A stretch of 64,000 bases of DNA from Pythium myriotylum (GCA_023091665.1 JALJCQ010000026.1:1798001-1862000), one strand, 5' to 3'; shown: positions 10,038-20,058, counted from the stretch's first letter. Numbers and translations are program-made. The notes: generated by a model from the sequence alone, not told the origin.

Positions 10038-11111
10038 ATGGCTGCCAACGACATGAAGTACCGCTTCCTCGGCGACTCGGGACTGCTCGTCTCGCTCTTC
10101 AGCTTCGGCTGCATGATGCAGACCGACGCCGACGTCGACGCGGCCTACGACATCCTCGTCCACGGCTTCAAGCATGGCATCAACTTCTGGGACACGGCCG
10201 AAGGCTACGCGGCCGGCGCCTCCGAGCGCGCGATCGGCCAAGTCATCAAGCGCGGCGTCGAGAACGGCGTCTGGACCCGCGAGGACCTCGTGATCTCGAC
10301 CAAGATCTACATCGGCACCAAAGTGCCGCTGAACCCGGCGCTCGCGCAGTCGATCGTCGCACCGAACGCCCAGGGGCTCAGCCGCAAGCACCTCATCGAA
10401 GGCACCAAGGCCTCGTTGCAACGCATGGGGCTTGAGTACACGGACGTGCTCTTTGCGCACCGACCGGACAAGTACACGCCGATCGAAGAGGTTGTGCGTG
10501 CCATGAACTTTATCATCAACCAAGGCTGGGCGTTCTACTGGGGCACGAGCGAGTGGCAAGAGCAGGATATCCTTGAAGCTTGCGAGATCGCTGAGCGTCT
10601 GGGCATGATCCGTCCGATCGTGGAGCAGACGCGGTACCATCTCTTCGACCGCTCCAAGGTCGAGGTCGATTTCTCGTCGCTGTACAAGAAGTACAAGCTG
10701 GGTCTCACGACATTCTCGCCGCTGGCTTATGGACTGCTTACGGGCAAATACGCGAACGGCATTCCAGAAGGTACTCGCCTCTCGAACGAATTTTACCTCA
10801 ATTTTTTCAAGAACGTCCAGGGCGATATCAACGCCGTGATCGCCAAGGTGGAGCAACTGCGTCCAATCGCAGAGGAGCTGGGCTGCTCGCTCGCGCAGCT
10901 CGCAGTCGCGTGGGTTGCATCGAACGAAAACGTCTCGACTGTGCTGCTCGGCGCTACGTCGGTCGCGCAGTTGGATGAGAACTTGAAGGCGCTCCCATTC
11001 GTAGCCAAACTCACACCCGAGATCAAGGCCCGCATTGAGGCGATCGTACCGTCCGAGTACCGACCCGCGAAACGCGACTTCCTTTACAGCGTCCGCGGAA
11101 AGTACTTGTAA
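10038..11111 (+). CDS. Aldo/keto reductase, Kv-channel beta-subunit type (AKR6-like)
   Basis: 357 residues, the normal length for this family. A TIM-barrel NAD(P)H-dependent oxidoreductase is shown by MKYRFLGDSGLLVS at the N-terminus and GINFWDTAEGY, which holds the catalytic Asp and Tyr. LVISTK gives the catalytic Lys, and LFAHRPD has His where Kv-beta proteins have Asn. GLSRKHLIEGTKASLQRM, YWGTSEW and SVAQLDENL are also typical of Kv-beta-like AKRs. The start at 10038 (AAAATGG) gives the conserved N-terminus; the in-frame extension to 9981 lies across the initiator. Likely a soluble cytosolic carbonyl reductase, substrate unknown. Paralogues are at 13928, 57099 and, interrupted, 60037. Confidence 0.92.
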   Translation: MAANDMKYRFLGDSGLLVSLFSFGCMMQTDADVDAAYDILVHGFKHGINFWDTAEGYAAGASERAIGQVIKRGVENGVWTREDLVISTKIYIGTKVPLNPALAQSIVAPNAQGLSRKHLIEGTKASLQRMGLEYTDVLFAHRPDKYTPIEEVVRAMNFIINQGWAFYWGTSEWQEQDILEACEIAERLGMIRPIVEQTRYHLFDRSKVEVDFSSLYKKYKLGLTTFSPLAYGLLTGKYANGIPEGTRLSNEFYLNFFKNVQGDINAVIAKVEQLRPIAEELGCSLAQLAVAWVASNENVSTVLLGATSVAQLDENLKALPFVAKLTPEIKARIEAIVPSEYRPAKRDFLYSVRGKYL

Positions 11112-11246
11112 CCCTTTTGACTGTGGTATGAAGTCGAAATATTGGTATGGACATTGGGTCAACGTGTTCGAAACGATTGTGCGGGTAGCTTGTGTTACTG
11201 AATGAGATCAAAAATTCTCTTGCTGATTTCCAGTCCGTCGATCTGC

Positions 11247-12299
11247 TTACATTAATGTCATCAATAGCAGCACCACGGCTGATGTCAATGCAGCCAGCGT
11301 AGTCGTTGGGGTTGTCGCGCTGAGCAAGCTCTTGGTGCAGGTCGCGGTGGGCGGGCAGGGCAAAGTCGCACAGTGTACATTCTTCAGCGAGCAGATTTCG
11401 TCGGCTGCACACCGACCTGCGTCACACACGTCCGCGCAGTAGCCTTTGCTCGAGGTGGCGTCGATTTTGCACTCCGCAAACTGTGAGCAGCTGACGCTTG
11501 CGCATGGCGAGTCGCTGGAGCAGGCTCCGTCGTAGGCCTTCCTTATCGCCAGTGTCGGGTTCTTACATGCCGTGACGCGCAACACACATGCATTGTTGTA
11601 CGTCACGCCATTCGTGCCGCACACTTCATTCACGGTCGTCGAGCAGACGTCGTTGCACGTGGTGGTCGTGGACTTAGGCACCGTCTTCGGGGTCGATTTG
11701 GAGGTGACTTTCGGAGTTGGCTTCGGAACTGGCGTGGGTGCTGGTGCGGTATCCACGGTGGCCACAGGCGTGGACTTCGGAGTGGACTTCGGAGAGGGCC
11801 TTGGTGTGGACTTGGGAGCTGGCTCCGGGGCTGGCTTGGGGGCGGGCTTAGGAGCAGGCTTAGGTCCCGGCTTAGGAGCTGGCTTGGGGGCCGGCTTGGC
11901 GTTGGGTGCGCTGTAGATTTCGGACGGCGGGTTGCTGGCCTTGCATGCTCCTTCGTGAGCGATCATGAGTGAGATATTTGAGCATCTCGCTAAGCTGAGC
12001 AAGCATGCGTTCGCGTATGTAGAGCCGTCCGACCCGCAAACCGGCGAGTAGATTGCAGCACAACGCAGCCCACAAAACCGGTTTGGGACCGTGTCGCACG
12101 CACCGTCGAAGAGCTTTGTGAGAGAAGGCTTGCCTTGCCTCTCGCAGAGACACGCAGCACGGTCCAATGCGCACTGGTTGGCGTACGTGACGCCGTCGGA
12201 GCTGCAGACGGGGGAGTTTGTGATCGTACATGCGGCTTGGCAGTCGCTTGAGCCCGCGACTCGCAGCAGAAACGGAACGAGGAGCGACGATGATTTCAT
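11247..12299 (-). CDS. Secreted Kazal inhibitor with Pro-rich stalk and probable GPI anchor
   Basis: 350 residues, ATG at 12299. Signal peptide, then Kazal 1 ([16 protein letters not shown]), Kazal 2 ([16 protein letters not shown]), a stalk of about 75 residues of repeated PKPAPKP/STPK units, Kazal 3 ([16 protein letters not shown]) and the family Cys-rich tail module ([14 protein letters not shown]). The end is a Thr-rich segment and a hydrophobic stretch ([16 protein letters not shown]) with no charged tail, which is the shape of a GPI-anchor signal. P1 positions are Ile, Ala and Thr. Unlike the other Kazal proteins here it should be displayed on the cell surface; the stalk would hold the inhibitor heads off the wall. 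Anchor and location are predictions. Confidence 0.9.
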   Translation of the reverse strand: MKSSSLLVPFLLRVAGSSDCQAACTITNSPVCSSDGVTYANQCALDRAACLCERQGKPSLTKLFDGACDTVPNRFCGLRCAAIYSPVCGSDGSTYANACLLSLARCSNISLMIAHEGACKASNPPSEIYSAPNAKPAPKPAPKPGPKPAPKPAPKPAPEPAPKSTPRPSPKSTPKSTPVATVDTAPAPTPVPKPTPKVTSKSTPKTVPKSTTTTCNDVCSTTVNEVCGTNGVTYNNACVLRVTACKNPTLAIRKAYDGACSSDSPCASVSCSQFAECKIDATSSKGYCADVCDAGRCAADEICSLKNVHCATLPCPPTATCTKSLLSATTPTTTLAALTSAVVLLLMTLM

Positions 12300-12515
12300 C
12301 GAGTTAGATGCTGAAAGAGAGAAAGCCAGGAGCTGGTTCCGCTGAGACAGCGAGGACGAGACGGAAAGACCATCGTGATTTCGAGTAAGTGCCATCTGCT
12401 TGACGAAGAACTCGAGTCAAAATTTCATGGGGTCCAGTTGATTCAGAACCAAATCCACTCGAGCAACAGGGCTAATTATATTCGACAAAAATCTCTTTGG
12501 CATTGTACACTCAAC

Positions 12516-13577
12516 TTACAGGAGCACGGCCACCAGCAACGCCAATGTCGACCCGAACGCTGCAAGCGTCGTCGCCGAGGACGTCGCTCCTGCTGGTGCC
12601 GCCGTCGTCGCGCTAGGCGTGCCTGGAATCGTGAGGTCGTCGCGGATCGCCACAGGTTCTCTCGCTGGCAGTGGGGTCTTTGTGCAAGTTGCTCCCTTGG
12701 ACTGCACGCTCGAGGTTTGCGTCGTGCCTTCGGCGAGACCCGAGGTCACGTTCACATCGGCCTTGGCCGAGATACACAGGTTGTTGGCGGTGCGGCTCGC
12801 CTCGTCCGAGTATGTGGCAGTGACTGGGCCCAGATCGTCCACGAGCAGCGTGATCTTGTTCTTCTCACCGAGCAAGATATTGATGTTGTCACCGTTCGTC
12901 TGGCTGAGCTTGGCGAGCTCAACTTGGATGGAGCTCGCGCCCTGTGCAGCGGCGCGTAGAGTGAGGGCACTTGGCGAGACCTCGGCCTTGGGGTCCGAGA
13001 TGAAGATGCTGCCGTTGCCATAGACCACCGAGATCTCCGAGCCGGCCGAGAACGAGTCGGTCGCGTTCGTCGACGCGCCTGCCGCCGGGTAGAGCACGTT
13101 CTCGAGCACGACGGCGTCGCTGCTGCCCTTTTTAGCGAGCGACCGCAGCGAGTTCTTGACGAAGAGCTGCACCTCCACGAGAAGCGCGTCGCTGCTCGTC
13201 GCACTGTAGTTGCCCATCTTGGTTGAGATCACGAGGTCTTCGGGATCGCCCGCCGACGGCTCGAACGTGACGTACTCAACGGCACCCTCGGTGCTTCCAG
13301 ACACGATCACTTTGGCGAAGTTGCCCGTCGTCGGGTCCTCGACGTGGGTGATGTAGACTCGACCGGGCACGTCGATGTCGAGGTCGACGAAGGCCTGGTC
13401 GGGCGTCGAGAGCGGGAACGTGACGTCGATGTCGCGGCGGAAGAGCTGCGTCTTGCTCACGCGGTCGGCCTCAGCCACGGGCTTGACGGTGCCGACGCTC
13501 GTGTCAAACGCGCGCGCGACGGCTGCGAGCGCGAGCGTCGCCGAGGCGGCGAAGCGAAGGACCTGCGAAGGATTCAT
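12516..13577 (-). CDS. Secreted GPI-anchor-type surface protein, family S (member A)
   Basis: 353 residues, ATG at 13577. Signal peptide, then the family hallmark EADRVSKTQLFRRDIDV, a VPGRVYIT strand, VSGSTEGAVEYV, a LLVEVQLFVKNSL segment, DAVVLENVLYP, ISDPKAEVS, IQVELAKL, NNLCISAKADVNV and TPLPAREP. A Ser/Thr/Ala-rich stretch and a terminal hydrophobic segment (LAAFGSTLALLVAVLL) follow, as in GPI-anchored proteins. Other members are at 16911, 18174, 20164, 21760 and 24939. I do not recognise the family. The Val-rich, repeated xVxLxxV pattern suggests an all-beta fold, possibly like bacterial head-GIN adhesin domains (DUF2807), but that is a guess. No catalytic motif is seen. Confidence 0.85.
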   Translation of the reverse strand: MNPSQVLRFAASATLALAAVARAFDTSVGTVKPVAEADRVSKTQLFRRDIDVTFPLSTPDQAFVDLDIDVPGRVYITHVEDPTTGNFAKVIVSGSTEGAVEYVTFEPSAGDPEDLVISTKMGNYSATSSDALLVEVQLFVKNSLRSLAKKGSSDAVVLENVLYPAAGASTNATDSFSAGSEISVVYGNGSIFISDPKAEVSPSALTLRAAAQGASSIQVELAKLSQTNGDNINILLGEKNKITLLVDDLGPVTATYSDEASRTANNLCISAKADVNVTSGLAEGTTQTSSVQSKGATCTKTPLPAREPVAIRDDLTIPGTPSATTAAPAGATSSATTLAAFGSTLALLVAVLL

Positions 13578-13927
13578 GTGGGGAGAGCTCTGTGGACGCG
13601 AAGGCAGATCGGGAAGTGACGCAGCTAAGTGAGACCGTCGTGAGAGGCAAGACCAGGAGCTCAACCAGCTGGGCCGCGAGTAATGGCCCAGTGTCCAGAA
13701 GACGCAGGCGGGCGGTGAGTCGAACCAGTCACCGCGACTGACAGGCCCAGTCGCTAGAGTGGGATTTTCGTCCATCTGGTGGCGTGTAAGTAATGATCCT
13801 TGCAGAATGGAAGGCTGCGTTCCCGGATTCCATATCCTGCGAGCCATCTCTCTCGCATTCCATCGCTGCTGGCGATACAAAATGAATGAACGAGACAGCG
13901 ATGACACGACAGCGTGCATACATATAA
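13578..13927. other. Short intergenic region
   Basis: 350 bp holding the promoter side of family S member A (minus strand, a TCACTTCCCGATCTG initiator-like string near 13605-13620) and the 3' end of the AKR at 13928. No gene. Confidence 0.5.
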
Positions 13928-15001
13928 TTACAAGAATCTCCCACGGGCGGTGTAAAAGAAGTCGCGCTTTGGAGGCGTGTACTCGAACGGCACGATCGCC
14001 TCGATCTTCGCCTTGATCTCGGGCGTGAGCTTGGCCACGAATGGCAGCGCCTTGAGATTCTCGTCTAGCTGGGCAGTGGTCTTGGCTCCAACGAGCACCG
14101 TCGACACGTTCTCATTGGACGCACACCACGCCAGCGCGAGTTGCGCGAGCGAGCAGCCGAGCTCCTCGGCGATCGGGCGCAGCTTCTCAACTCGGGCGAT
14201 CGTGCCGTCGACGTCCTTGATCTGGCCGCTCAGCACACGGCGGAAGACGTCGTTCGAGAGTCGCGAGTCGGCGGTAATGCCGCTCGAGTACTTACCAGTG
14301 AGCACCCCATACGCCAATGGCGAGTACGTCGTGAGCCCCAGCTTGTACTTCTTGTACAGCGACGAAAAGTCGACCTCGACCTTGGAGCGGTCGAAGAGAT
14401 GGTACCGCGTCTGCTCCACGATTGGACGGATCATGCCTAGACGCTCAGCGATCTCGCAGGCCTCGAGAATGTCTTGTTCCTGCCAATCACTCGTGCCCCA
14501 GTAGAACGCCCAGCCTTGGTCGATGATAAAGTTCATGGTACGGACGATTTCCTCGATCGGCGCGTACTTTTCAGGGCGATGCGCAAAGAGCACGTCCGTG
14601 TAGTCGAGCCCCATGCGCTGCAGCGAGGCCTTGGTGCCTTCGATGAGGTGCTTGCGGCTGATTCCTTGGGCGTTGGGCGTGACCACACGCTCTTTGACAT
14701 TCGGATCCTGCGCCTGACGATCACTCATGAAGATCTTGGTCGAGATCACAAGATCTTCGCGCGTCCAGACGCCGTTCTCGACGCCGCGCTTGATCACCGC
14801 GCCGATCGCTCGCTCAGACGCACCAGCGTTGGAGGCCTCGGCCGTGTCCCAGAAGTTGATACCGTGCTTGAAGCCGTGGACGAGGATGTCGTAGGCCGCG
14901 TCGACGTCAGCGTCGGTTTGCACCATGCAGCCGAAGCTGAAGAGCGAGACGAGCAGCCCCGAGTCGCCGAGGAAGCGGTACTTCATGTCGTTGGAAGCCA
15001 T
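13928..15001 (-). CDS. Aldo/keto reductase, AKR6-like, catalytic Tyr missing
   Basis: 357 residues, ATG at 15001, closely similar to the AKR at 10038 over its whole length (MKYRFLGDSGLLVSLFSFGC and YWGTSDWQEQDILEACEIAE). The active-site loop reads GINFWDTAEASNAGASE where active paralogues read WDTAEGY or WDTAEVY, so the general-acid Tyr has become Ser. The Asp (WDT) and Lys (VISTK) remain, and LFAHRPE is kept. It is probably unable to reduce carbonyls normally but may still bind NADPH, like a regulatory Kv-beta-type subunit (inference). An initiator lies about 29 nt upstream. The reading frame is intact, so this is a diverged gene and not an obvious pseudogene. Confidence 0.9.
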   Translation of the reverse strand: MASNDMKYRFLGDSGLLVSLFSFGCMVQTDADVDAAYDILVHGFKHGINFWDTAEASNAGASERAIGAVIKRGVENGVWTREDLVISTKIFMSDRQAQDPNVKERVVTPNAQGISRKHLIEGTKASLQRMGLDYTDVLFAHRPEKYAPIEEIVRTMNFIIDQGWAFYWGTSDWQEQDILEACEIAERLGMIRPIVEQTRYHLFDRSKVEVDFSSLYKKYKLGLTTYSPLAYGVLTGKYSSGITADSRLSNDVFRRVLSGQIKDVDGTIARVEKLRPIAEELGCSLAQLALAWCASNENVSTVLVGAKTTAQLDENLKALPFVAKLTPEIKAKIEAIVPFEYTPPKRDFFYTARGRFL

Positions 15002-15029
15002 GTGAGACGAGATTGGCGTGGCAGATGGC

Positions 15030-15045
15030 GGATTCGCGAGTGAGC
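15030..15045 (-). promoter_or_regulatory. Oomycete initiator element
   Basis: On the minus strand GCTCACTCGCGAATCC fits the initiator consensus. It lies 28 nt before the ATG at 15001. Confidence 0.6.
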
Positions 15046-16863
15046 AGAGCAGCGAGCAGTTGGAATTTCGTGGGTTTCGTGGGTTGTCGACTGTCGTGGG
15101 ACTTTGTTGTCTGCAAAGAGAGAAGATCCGAGTGCGTGGAGACGATGGCTGTCCTCAGGAAGATGAACTTCATTGTGGGCCACGACAGCAAGAACGAAGG
15201 TCGTATCATCGTTAAGTTCGGATTTGTCCACTGGCATTAATAGTAGGATAATACTATGACATACCGATACTTCTTATACTAGAGCCTAATTATAGCATGC
15301 TTTAAAAGTGCATGGAGAGAATATTGGCGTGATAGAACTCTCAATATAAAGTTCGGAGAGGAGGTTCATGCGTACTTAAGAAAGGAAAGTTGGCCCATCA
15401 GCCGAACTTCATTCCGGACCATGAAGCTGACTCAGGCGTCCGTGCCATCACGTTCGCTGGGCCATTTAAATTGTTGACGCCGCAGCGCCAAGTGCGTCGT
15501 GGCGGCCGAATCCTGAGGAGGAATGTGTGGCCATCGTTTGGCTGTAGACTGAGTACACTGGACCATCTTGACTTTCGCTGGCCTCGTTCTCATCCTCAAC
15601 GCCATCACGACAACCATATGTGGTGTATATTCCGTTCGCTTAGAGAACTATTTCCAGTTGGTGGGACGAGCCGGGATGCCGCGTGATATCCGAGCGCCGT
15701 GGTGGACGCGCATATTGGTTGCTCCTTTGCCCCGGGCGATCCGAAGGTGCTCGTGTACTCCGCCATGCACCTCGTCGCGTTTTTCTCCGTCGTGATGTCA
15801 CCTCGCTCCTCAAGCTCATTTCGCAGTGCTGAAGGCTGCCACTCCTTGGTCCTATCCCAAGCCCGGGTCCCGTACGGCGGCGATGAATAATGACTTCGAC
15901 GACAGGAGAAAGATCCACATGGACGCATGAGGCGGGCGTATAATTACCAGAGGAGAGAACCCCAATTTGGCAACTGCTATATGACGCAGCCTCACGTCTC
16001 GGCGCCACTGGCAGGGGCGAAAACGGCGATGCTGCTTTGGCAATCAAGCAGTTTGAGGACATATTGGCGTTTTCCCACGGTGTCAACCCCAATCTGCCCA
16101 TCGACTTTGTCCATGGTGACTCTAAAACGCGGCTTGTCAAGGGCTCCAGTTCTCGCTCGGTGAGGGGATTGAAAATTTATTCGTCGCGCAGCTGTCCAAC
16201 AAGCCACTCGACAAGTTTCCGAGGTTGGCGTCCGCGGCACCACCGGTTAAAGACAATTTATCCGACCAAACATCCCAGCTTTTAGCATAGATTGTGGAAC
16301 TCATGCACCATCACCATCACTTATCTGACGGCTCGATTGCGTCTCTGAACAACCCAGCAAATGACTTTACCATCTCAACAGTTTCCGTTTGCCCGAATAC
16401 GATGGACTTGATTGTTTCTTACAATCAAATAATTGGCATGTTCTGGTAGTCACTCCTTCAAGAATCGTGCAAAGTTGGGTGATCTTTCATTCGTGTGAAC
16501 GATTAATACATGGACTTGGGCAGACAGCTGTCCCTCGCCTATTAATAATGAGGTCATTCTCGTCATTTCGTCGCCAGCTACCACTCAATCCACTTGACTG
16601 GATACCTCGTGTCCAGAGGCAAGCCACCTGCAGTAACTCCTCGATATCAACACAGCTAACACAAAGGATAGCGGATCGTCTATGAACTCACAGGTCGTGG
16701 TTGAGAGGGGAAACATTCCAGCTTTGCGTGATTTGTTCGTGCCAGACGAGCCCAAGCTCACGCCAGATGCTCCTAACTGGGTGCAAGCCTCAACTGAACC
16801 CTTGACAACACCAGTCAGCCTGGTCCGTGGTCTTTCGTACTCTGAGAGGGCGAGCAGCGCCTA

Positions 16864-16879
16864 TTTCACTCTGCGATTC
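16864..16879 (+). promoter_or_regulatory. Initiator-like element
   Basis: TTTCACTCTGCGATTC lies 31 nt before the ATG of family S member B at 16911 and resembles the initiator consensus. Confidence 0.5.
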
Positions 16880-16910
16880 GCCAGCTACTGCTCAAGTTCC
16901 CAGTCGCACG

Positions 16911-17948
16911 ATGCTCTCCTGTGTTCTTGTCGCTCTCTCGCTCTGCAACGCTGTCTCTGCCTACAGCGTCCAGATCGGCCCTACGTATGCCGTCGCCGCC
17001 GCTGACCGCCTGAGCACTACGCAGCTCTTCGCGCGCGATGTCAACATCGCGAACGGCGGCACTCGGCTGCCGTACATCAACTTTGACATCATGCTGCCTG
17101 GCCGTGTCTACGTGACCTACGCAAAGGCCCCGGACGGATCGGATGGGCTCTTCGGGAAGATTAAGGTCTCGGGAAGCACCGAGGGCGCTGTGGACTATGT
17201 CGACTTCGAAGACCTCACACCGATGCAGGAGGATGATGTCTTTGTTAGAAAATAGCGCAACGGGTACACCGCCTCGGAGACCGACTATCTCCTCGTCGAG
17301 ATCGAGTTGTACCACAAGAACTCGCTCAAGAAGTTCACCTTTGCCGGCAGCGGCGACGCAGTCATCCTTGAAGACGTCCTATATGCGCCATCGACCCTGC
17401 CTGATGAGGACACCACTGGATCAGCACCGATGTTGTCGGCGGGCTCCGGCACTGGAAACGTCTTTGTCGTCGACCCGAAGGCCGCCTTCAGCCCCGAGAG
17501 GTTTCGCATCGAGAACCTGGGCGTGGGCAACGGCACGCTCCAGATCGAGCTTGCCTCGCTCAACTCAACCTCCGAGAAGCTGGATGTTAGTCTCTCCGAT
17601 GGCAACATCACGCTCCTTGTGCCGCGCCTCGGCGACGTCGAGATCATGTTCATCGATGTCAAGACTCGCGAGCGCAACGGGCTCTGCCTTGCGACGCAAA
17701 ACGACGTGAACGTGTCGGTGATGACCACTGAGACGCAGGGCAAGACCACGAAGGTGCAACCCGCTCGGTCGGCGTGCGTCAAGCTGCCTGTGCCAGCCAA
17801 GGAGCCGGCGCAAATTAAGGACAAGATCGGCGTGCGCGAGGCCCCGCCTGCGACGGGCACGAACACACCAGCAAAGTCGGCCGCCGCGCCCCGTTTTGCT
17901 CTTGCAGTGAGCGGACTCATGTGGCTGGTCGTTGCTTTGATTCAATAG
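16911..17948 (+). pseudogene. Family S surface protein (member B), interrupted by one in-frame TAG
   Basis: ATG at 16911, signal peptide MLSCVLVALSLCNAVSAYS, then the full family pattern (AADRLSTTQLFARDVNI, PGRVYVTYAK, SGSTEGAVDYV). A TAG at 17253-17255 follows FVRK; the same frame then continues without shift (ETDYLLVEIELYHKNSL, DAVILEDVLY, VDPKAAFSP, LQIELASLN) to a hydrophobic GPI-type tail and the stop at 17948. Only this one codon breaks it. CAG to TAG is the simplest origin; readthrough or a sequence error is possible. No intron of normal size can remove it. Closest relative: member C, which lies tail to tail with it. Confidence 0.85.
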
Positions 17949-18173
17949 ATTTTTTTCACCACCAAAACCATGAATGACTGAGCGCCAATCGGCGGCTGGA
18001 GTGTTTAGTACGAGATTCGGGTGATATTTGGGACTTGCACGAGATATCGCGTGAATGGCATGACACTTGGCAATGGTGACTCGCAAAGAACTATCACGAT
18101 GAGCGAGCCACAAAGACCAAACCGAGAATTTATTGCTTGAGAGAAAAAAACACGTATAATTCTGTAAGACTGG

Positions 18174-19208
18174 CTACATGAAGATAGCAGTCGCCACACT
18201 GAGCGTTCCCACGAGCACAGCAGGAACCCAACAAGTCGCGACCGATGAGACGGACGGCGACTTCGTCTTGTCCGACTCGCGCACGCCGATGCCTCCGCCG
18301 ATCAAAGCTGGCACTCTGGCGGGGATCGGAAGCTTCACGCACGAAGATCCACGCGGGATCACGCGGGTTGTCGTGTTGCGCGTATCCAGGACTCTTTCTG
18401 AGACGTTGACATCGTTCTTGGCCGCGATACACAGACCATTTCTCGCCTTCGACGCCGAATCCATGTAGAGCAAGTCGATGTCGCCGACGCGGTCGACAAA
18501 CATCGTCACGTTGGTGAGGCTTCCCAGCGTCATATCAACGCCACTGATGGTCGAGTTGAGTGCCGCCAGTTCGATCTGGAGCGTGCCATTGTTGTTCTCA
18601 CTGCCATTGTCGATGTCGAAGAAGTCAGTCGTGAATTCAGCCTTGGGGTCCACGACAAACACGCTGCCGTTGCGAGGGCCCATATCGATCATGGTAGCGA
18701 GGCCGCTCGTGTCCTGATCAGGGATCTTGCTCGGCGCGTAGATCACGTCCTCGAGGATCACGAGGTCGCCGTTGCCCGAGTAGTCGATTCGTTTGAGCGA
18801 GTTTTTCTGGTACAATTCAATCTCCACAAGCAGCGAGTCGGTCTCGGAAGCCTTGTGGTTGAAAATTCTCGTGGAGAGCGTCACATCCTCGATAGTCGAC
18901 GGGGACAGATCATCGTAGCGCACGTAGTCGACTGCTCCTTCGGTGCTGCCCGAGATTCGGATGTTACCGAAGATGCCCTTGCGGTTCGACGGGTTCTTTG
19001 CGTACGTGACGTACACGCGGCCGGGCACGTCGAGGTACAAATTGATGTAGGGCGCGTCGTTGCTCCAGTTCTGGATGTCGATGTCGCGCGCAAAGAGCTG
19101 CTTGTCGCTGACCCGGTTGGCCTCTCCGACTGAGTAAATAATGCCGCCGTACGTGTTGAAGGCGTCAGCGCCGACGAGCAGCGCCGAGAGCAAAGCGAGC
19201 GAGCGCAT
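18174..19208 (-). CDS. Secreted GPI-anchor-type surface protein, family S (member C)
   Basis: 344 residues, ATG at 19208. Signal peptide MRSLALLSALLVGADAF; hallmark EANRVSDKQLFARDIDI; VPGRVYVTYAKN; SGSTEGAVDYV; LLVEIELYQKNSLKRI; GDLVILEDVIYAPS; VFVVDPKAEF; LQIELAALNST; RNGLCIAAKNDVNVS; KLPIPARVPALI. The C-terminus is hydrophobic (VLVGTLSVATAIFM), as in GPI anchors. Many N-x-S/T sites suggest glycosylation. It is the nearest relative of member B, and the two genes converge with 225 bp between their stops, so they arose as an inverted duplication. Function unknown; probably a cell-surface beta-rich protein. Confidence 0.88.
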   Translation of the reverse strand: MRSLALLSALLVGADAFNTYGGIIYSVGEANRVSDKQLFARDIDIQNWSNDAPYINLYLDVPGRVYVTYAKNPSNRKGIFGNIRISGSTEGAVDYVRYDDLSPSTIEDVTLSTRIFNHKASETDSLLVEIELYQKNSLKRIDYSGNGDLVILEDVIYAPSKIPDQDTSGLATMIDMGPRNGSVFVVDPKAEFTTDFFDIDNGSENNNGTLQIELAALNSTISGVDMTLGSLTNVTMFVDRVGDIDLLYMDSASKARNGLCIAAKNDVNVSERVLDTRNTTTRVIPRGSSCVKLPIPARVPALIGGGIGVRESDKTKSPSVSSVATCWVPAVLVGTLSVATAIFM

Positions 19209-19576
19209 GGGAAGAGGAGAAAGCGAGAGTGAGTGGGTGGTGGTGACGAGATAGAAGGGGAGAGGAGAGCGATGGCTGGAAGACAGCCGGACCTGAAGGT
19301 GAGACCGTGGCCCTGATTCATCATTAGTAATGAGCCCTTTAGGAGATGCAGTGTGTGATATCTAGTACTTGTGCCATTCAGCGACGGTCCATTTATGACG
19401 GAGACGTGAGTCGCAAAATGGTCCAGGGCGACACACTACAACTGGTAATTCACCAGTTGAGGAGAACCGCCAGAAGGCTGCCAAGTCGGCACTTGGTCGA
19501 ATGGGAGTAAACACTTCGTTTCGCGATGGATCGTTCGTAATCTCGCTTTCCGATATTCTGTTGGTGATGACGATGC

Positions 19577-19618
19577 AAATGAAGTCTATTGAGTTCAACT
19601 AGTGAATCCTAATAGCTT
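19577..19618 (+). repeat. Dispersed repeat copy 2
   Basis: AAATGAAGTCTATTGAGTT, then CAACTAGTGAATCCTAATAG. It matches copy 1 at 9377 and copy 3 at 23061. GTTCAACTAGTGAATCCTAA is also found at 50883-50902. Confidence 0.65.
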
Positions 19619-19838
19619 GGGTGGCTTAATATTCTGATGGCCAATGCTAGTACTGTAGCAAAGATCTCAGAGCTGGACCGACTTATAGTTCATGACCCGA
19701 GGACGAGTGGCCTTGCTCAAAGGCATTGCTAGTCAAGTGCGATGCGTTCATATTACTGAGTCAGAGCAGCACCGAAAGATGCGGTGGTGTCGTACGAGTG
19801 GCACAGCACAGAGTTGAGTACCATGAGAAAATCAGATG

Positions 19839-19905
19839 CCACACCGGCTCACGGTGAGCCGGTGTGGAGTCGGGTGGCCGGTGAGCCTCACCGGCCACCC
19901 GACTC
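19839..19905. repeat. Two adjacent GC-rich hairpins
   Basis: CCACACCGGCTCAC pairs with GTGAGCCGGTGTGG (19839-19867). GAGTCGGGTGGCCGGTGAG then pairs with the complementary run ending at 19905. Both are almost perfect with minimal loops. A third, weaker stem (GATAGCCACGA) is at 20033-20058. Confidence 0.8.
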
Positions 19906-20032
19906 AAGAGGCCGCGAGTCGCAGCCTCTCGATGAAGACCTCGTCTGACAAGATGTAAAGGAGGTAAAGAGATTAGTCCCGTGGAGTGATGACGACCAAC
20001 TGCCATCATCAATGTTGACGCCTATAAACCGG

Positions 20033-20058
20033 GATAGCCACGAGTCATCGTGGCTGTC
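20033..20058. repeat. Short hairpin
   Basis: GATAGCCACGA at 20033-20043 and TCGTGGCTGTC at 20048-20058 form an 11-bp stem with one mismatch. Confidence 0.6.

Larger units (their letters stand above)
15002..16910. other. Long gene-poor region with possible decayed coding sequence
   Basis: 1.9 kb with no intact gene. Between about 15540 and 16430 on the plus strand, short stretches in shifting frames look protein-like: a hydrophobic LTFAGLVLILNAITTTICGV piece near 15570, KQFEDILAFSHGVNPNLPID near 16040, and GEGIENLFVAQLSNKPLDKF near 16165. Stops and shifts break them. They may belong to one old gene whose family I cannot name. Confidence 0.4.

Noticed and set aside
10023..11162. 379-codon minus-strand frame opposite the AKR
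   Set aside because: It is the antisense shadow of a well-supported gene; high GC at third positions keeps the opposite frame open.
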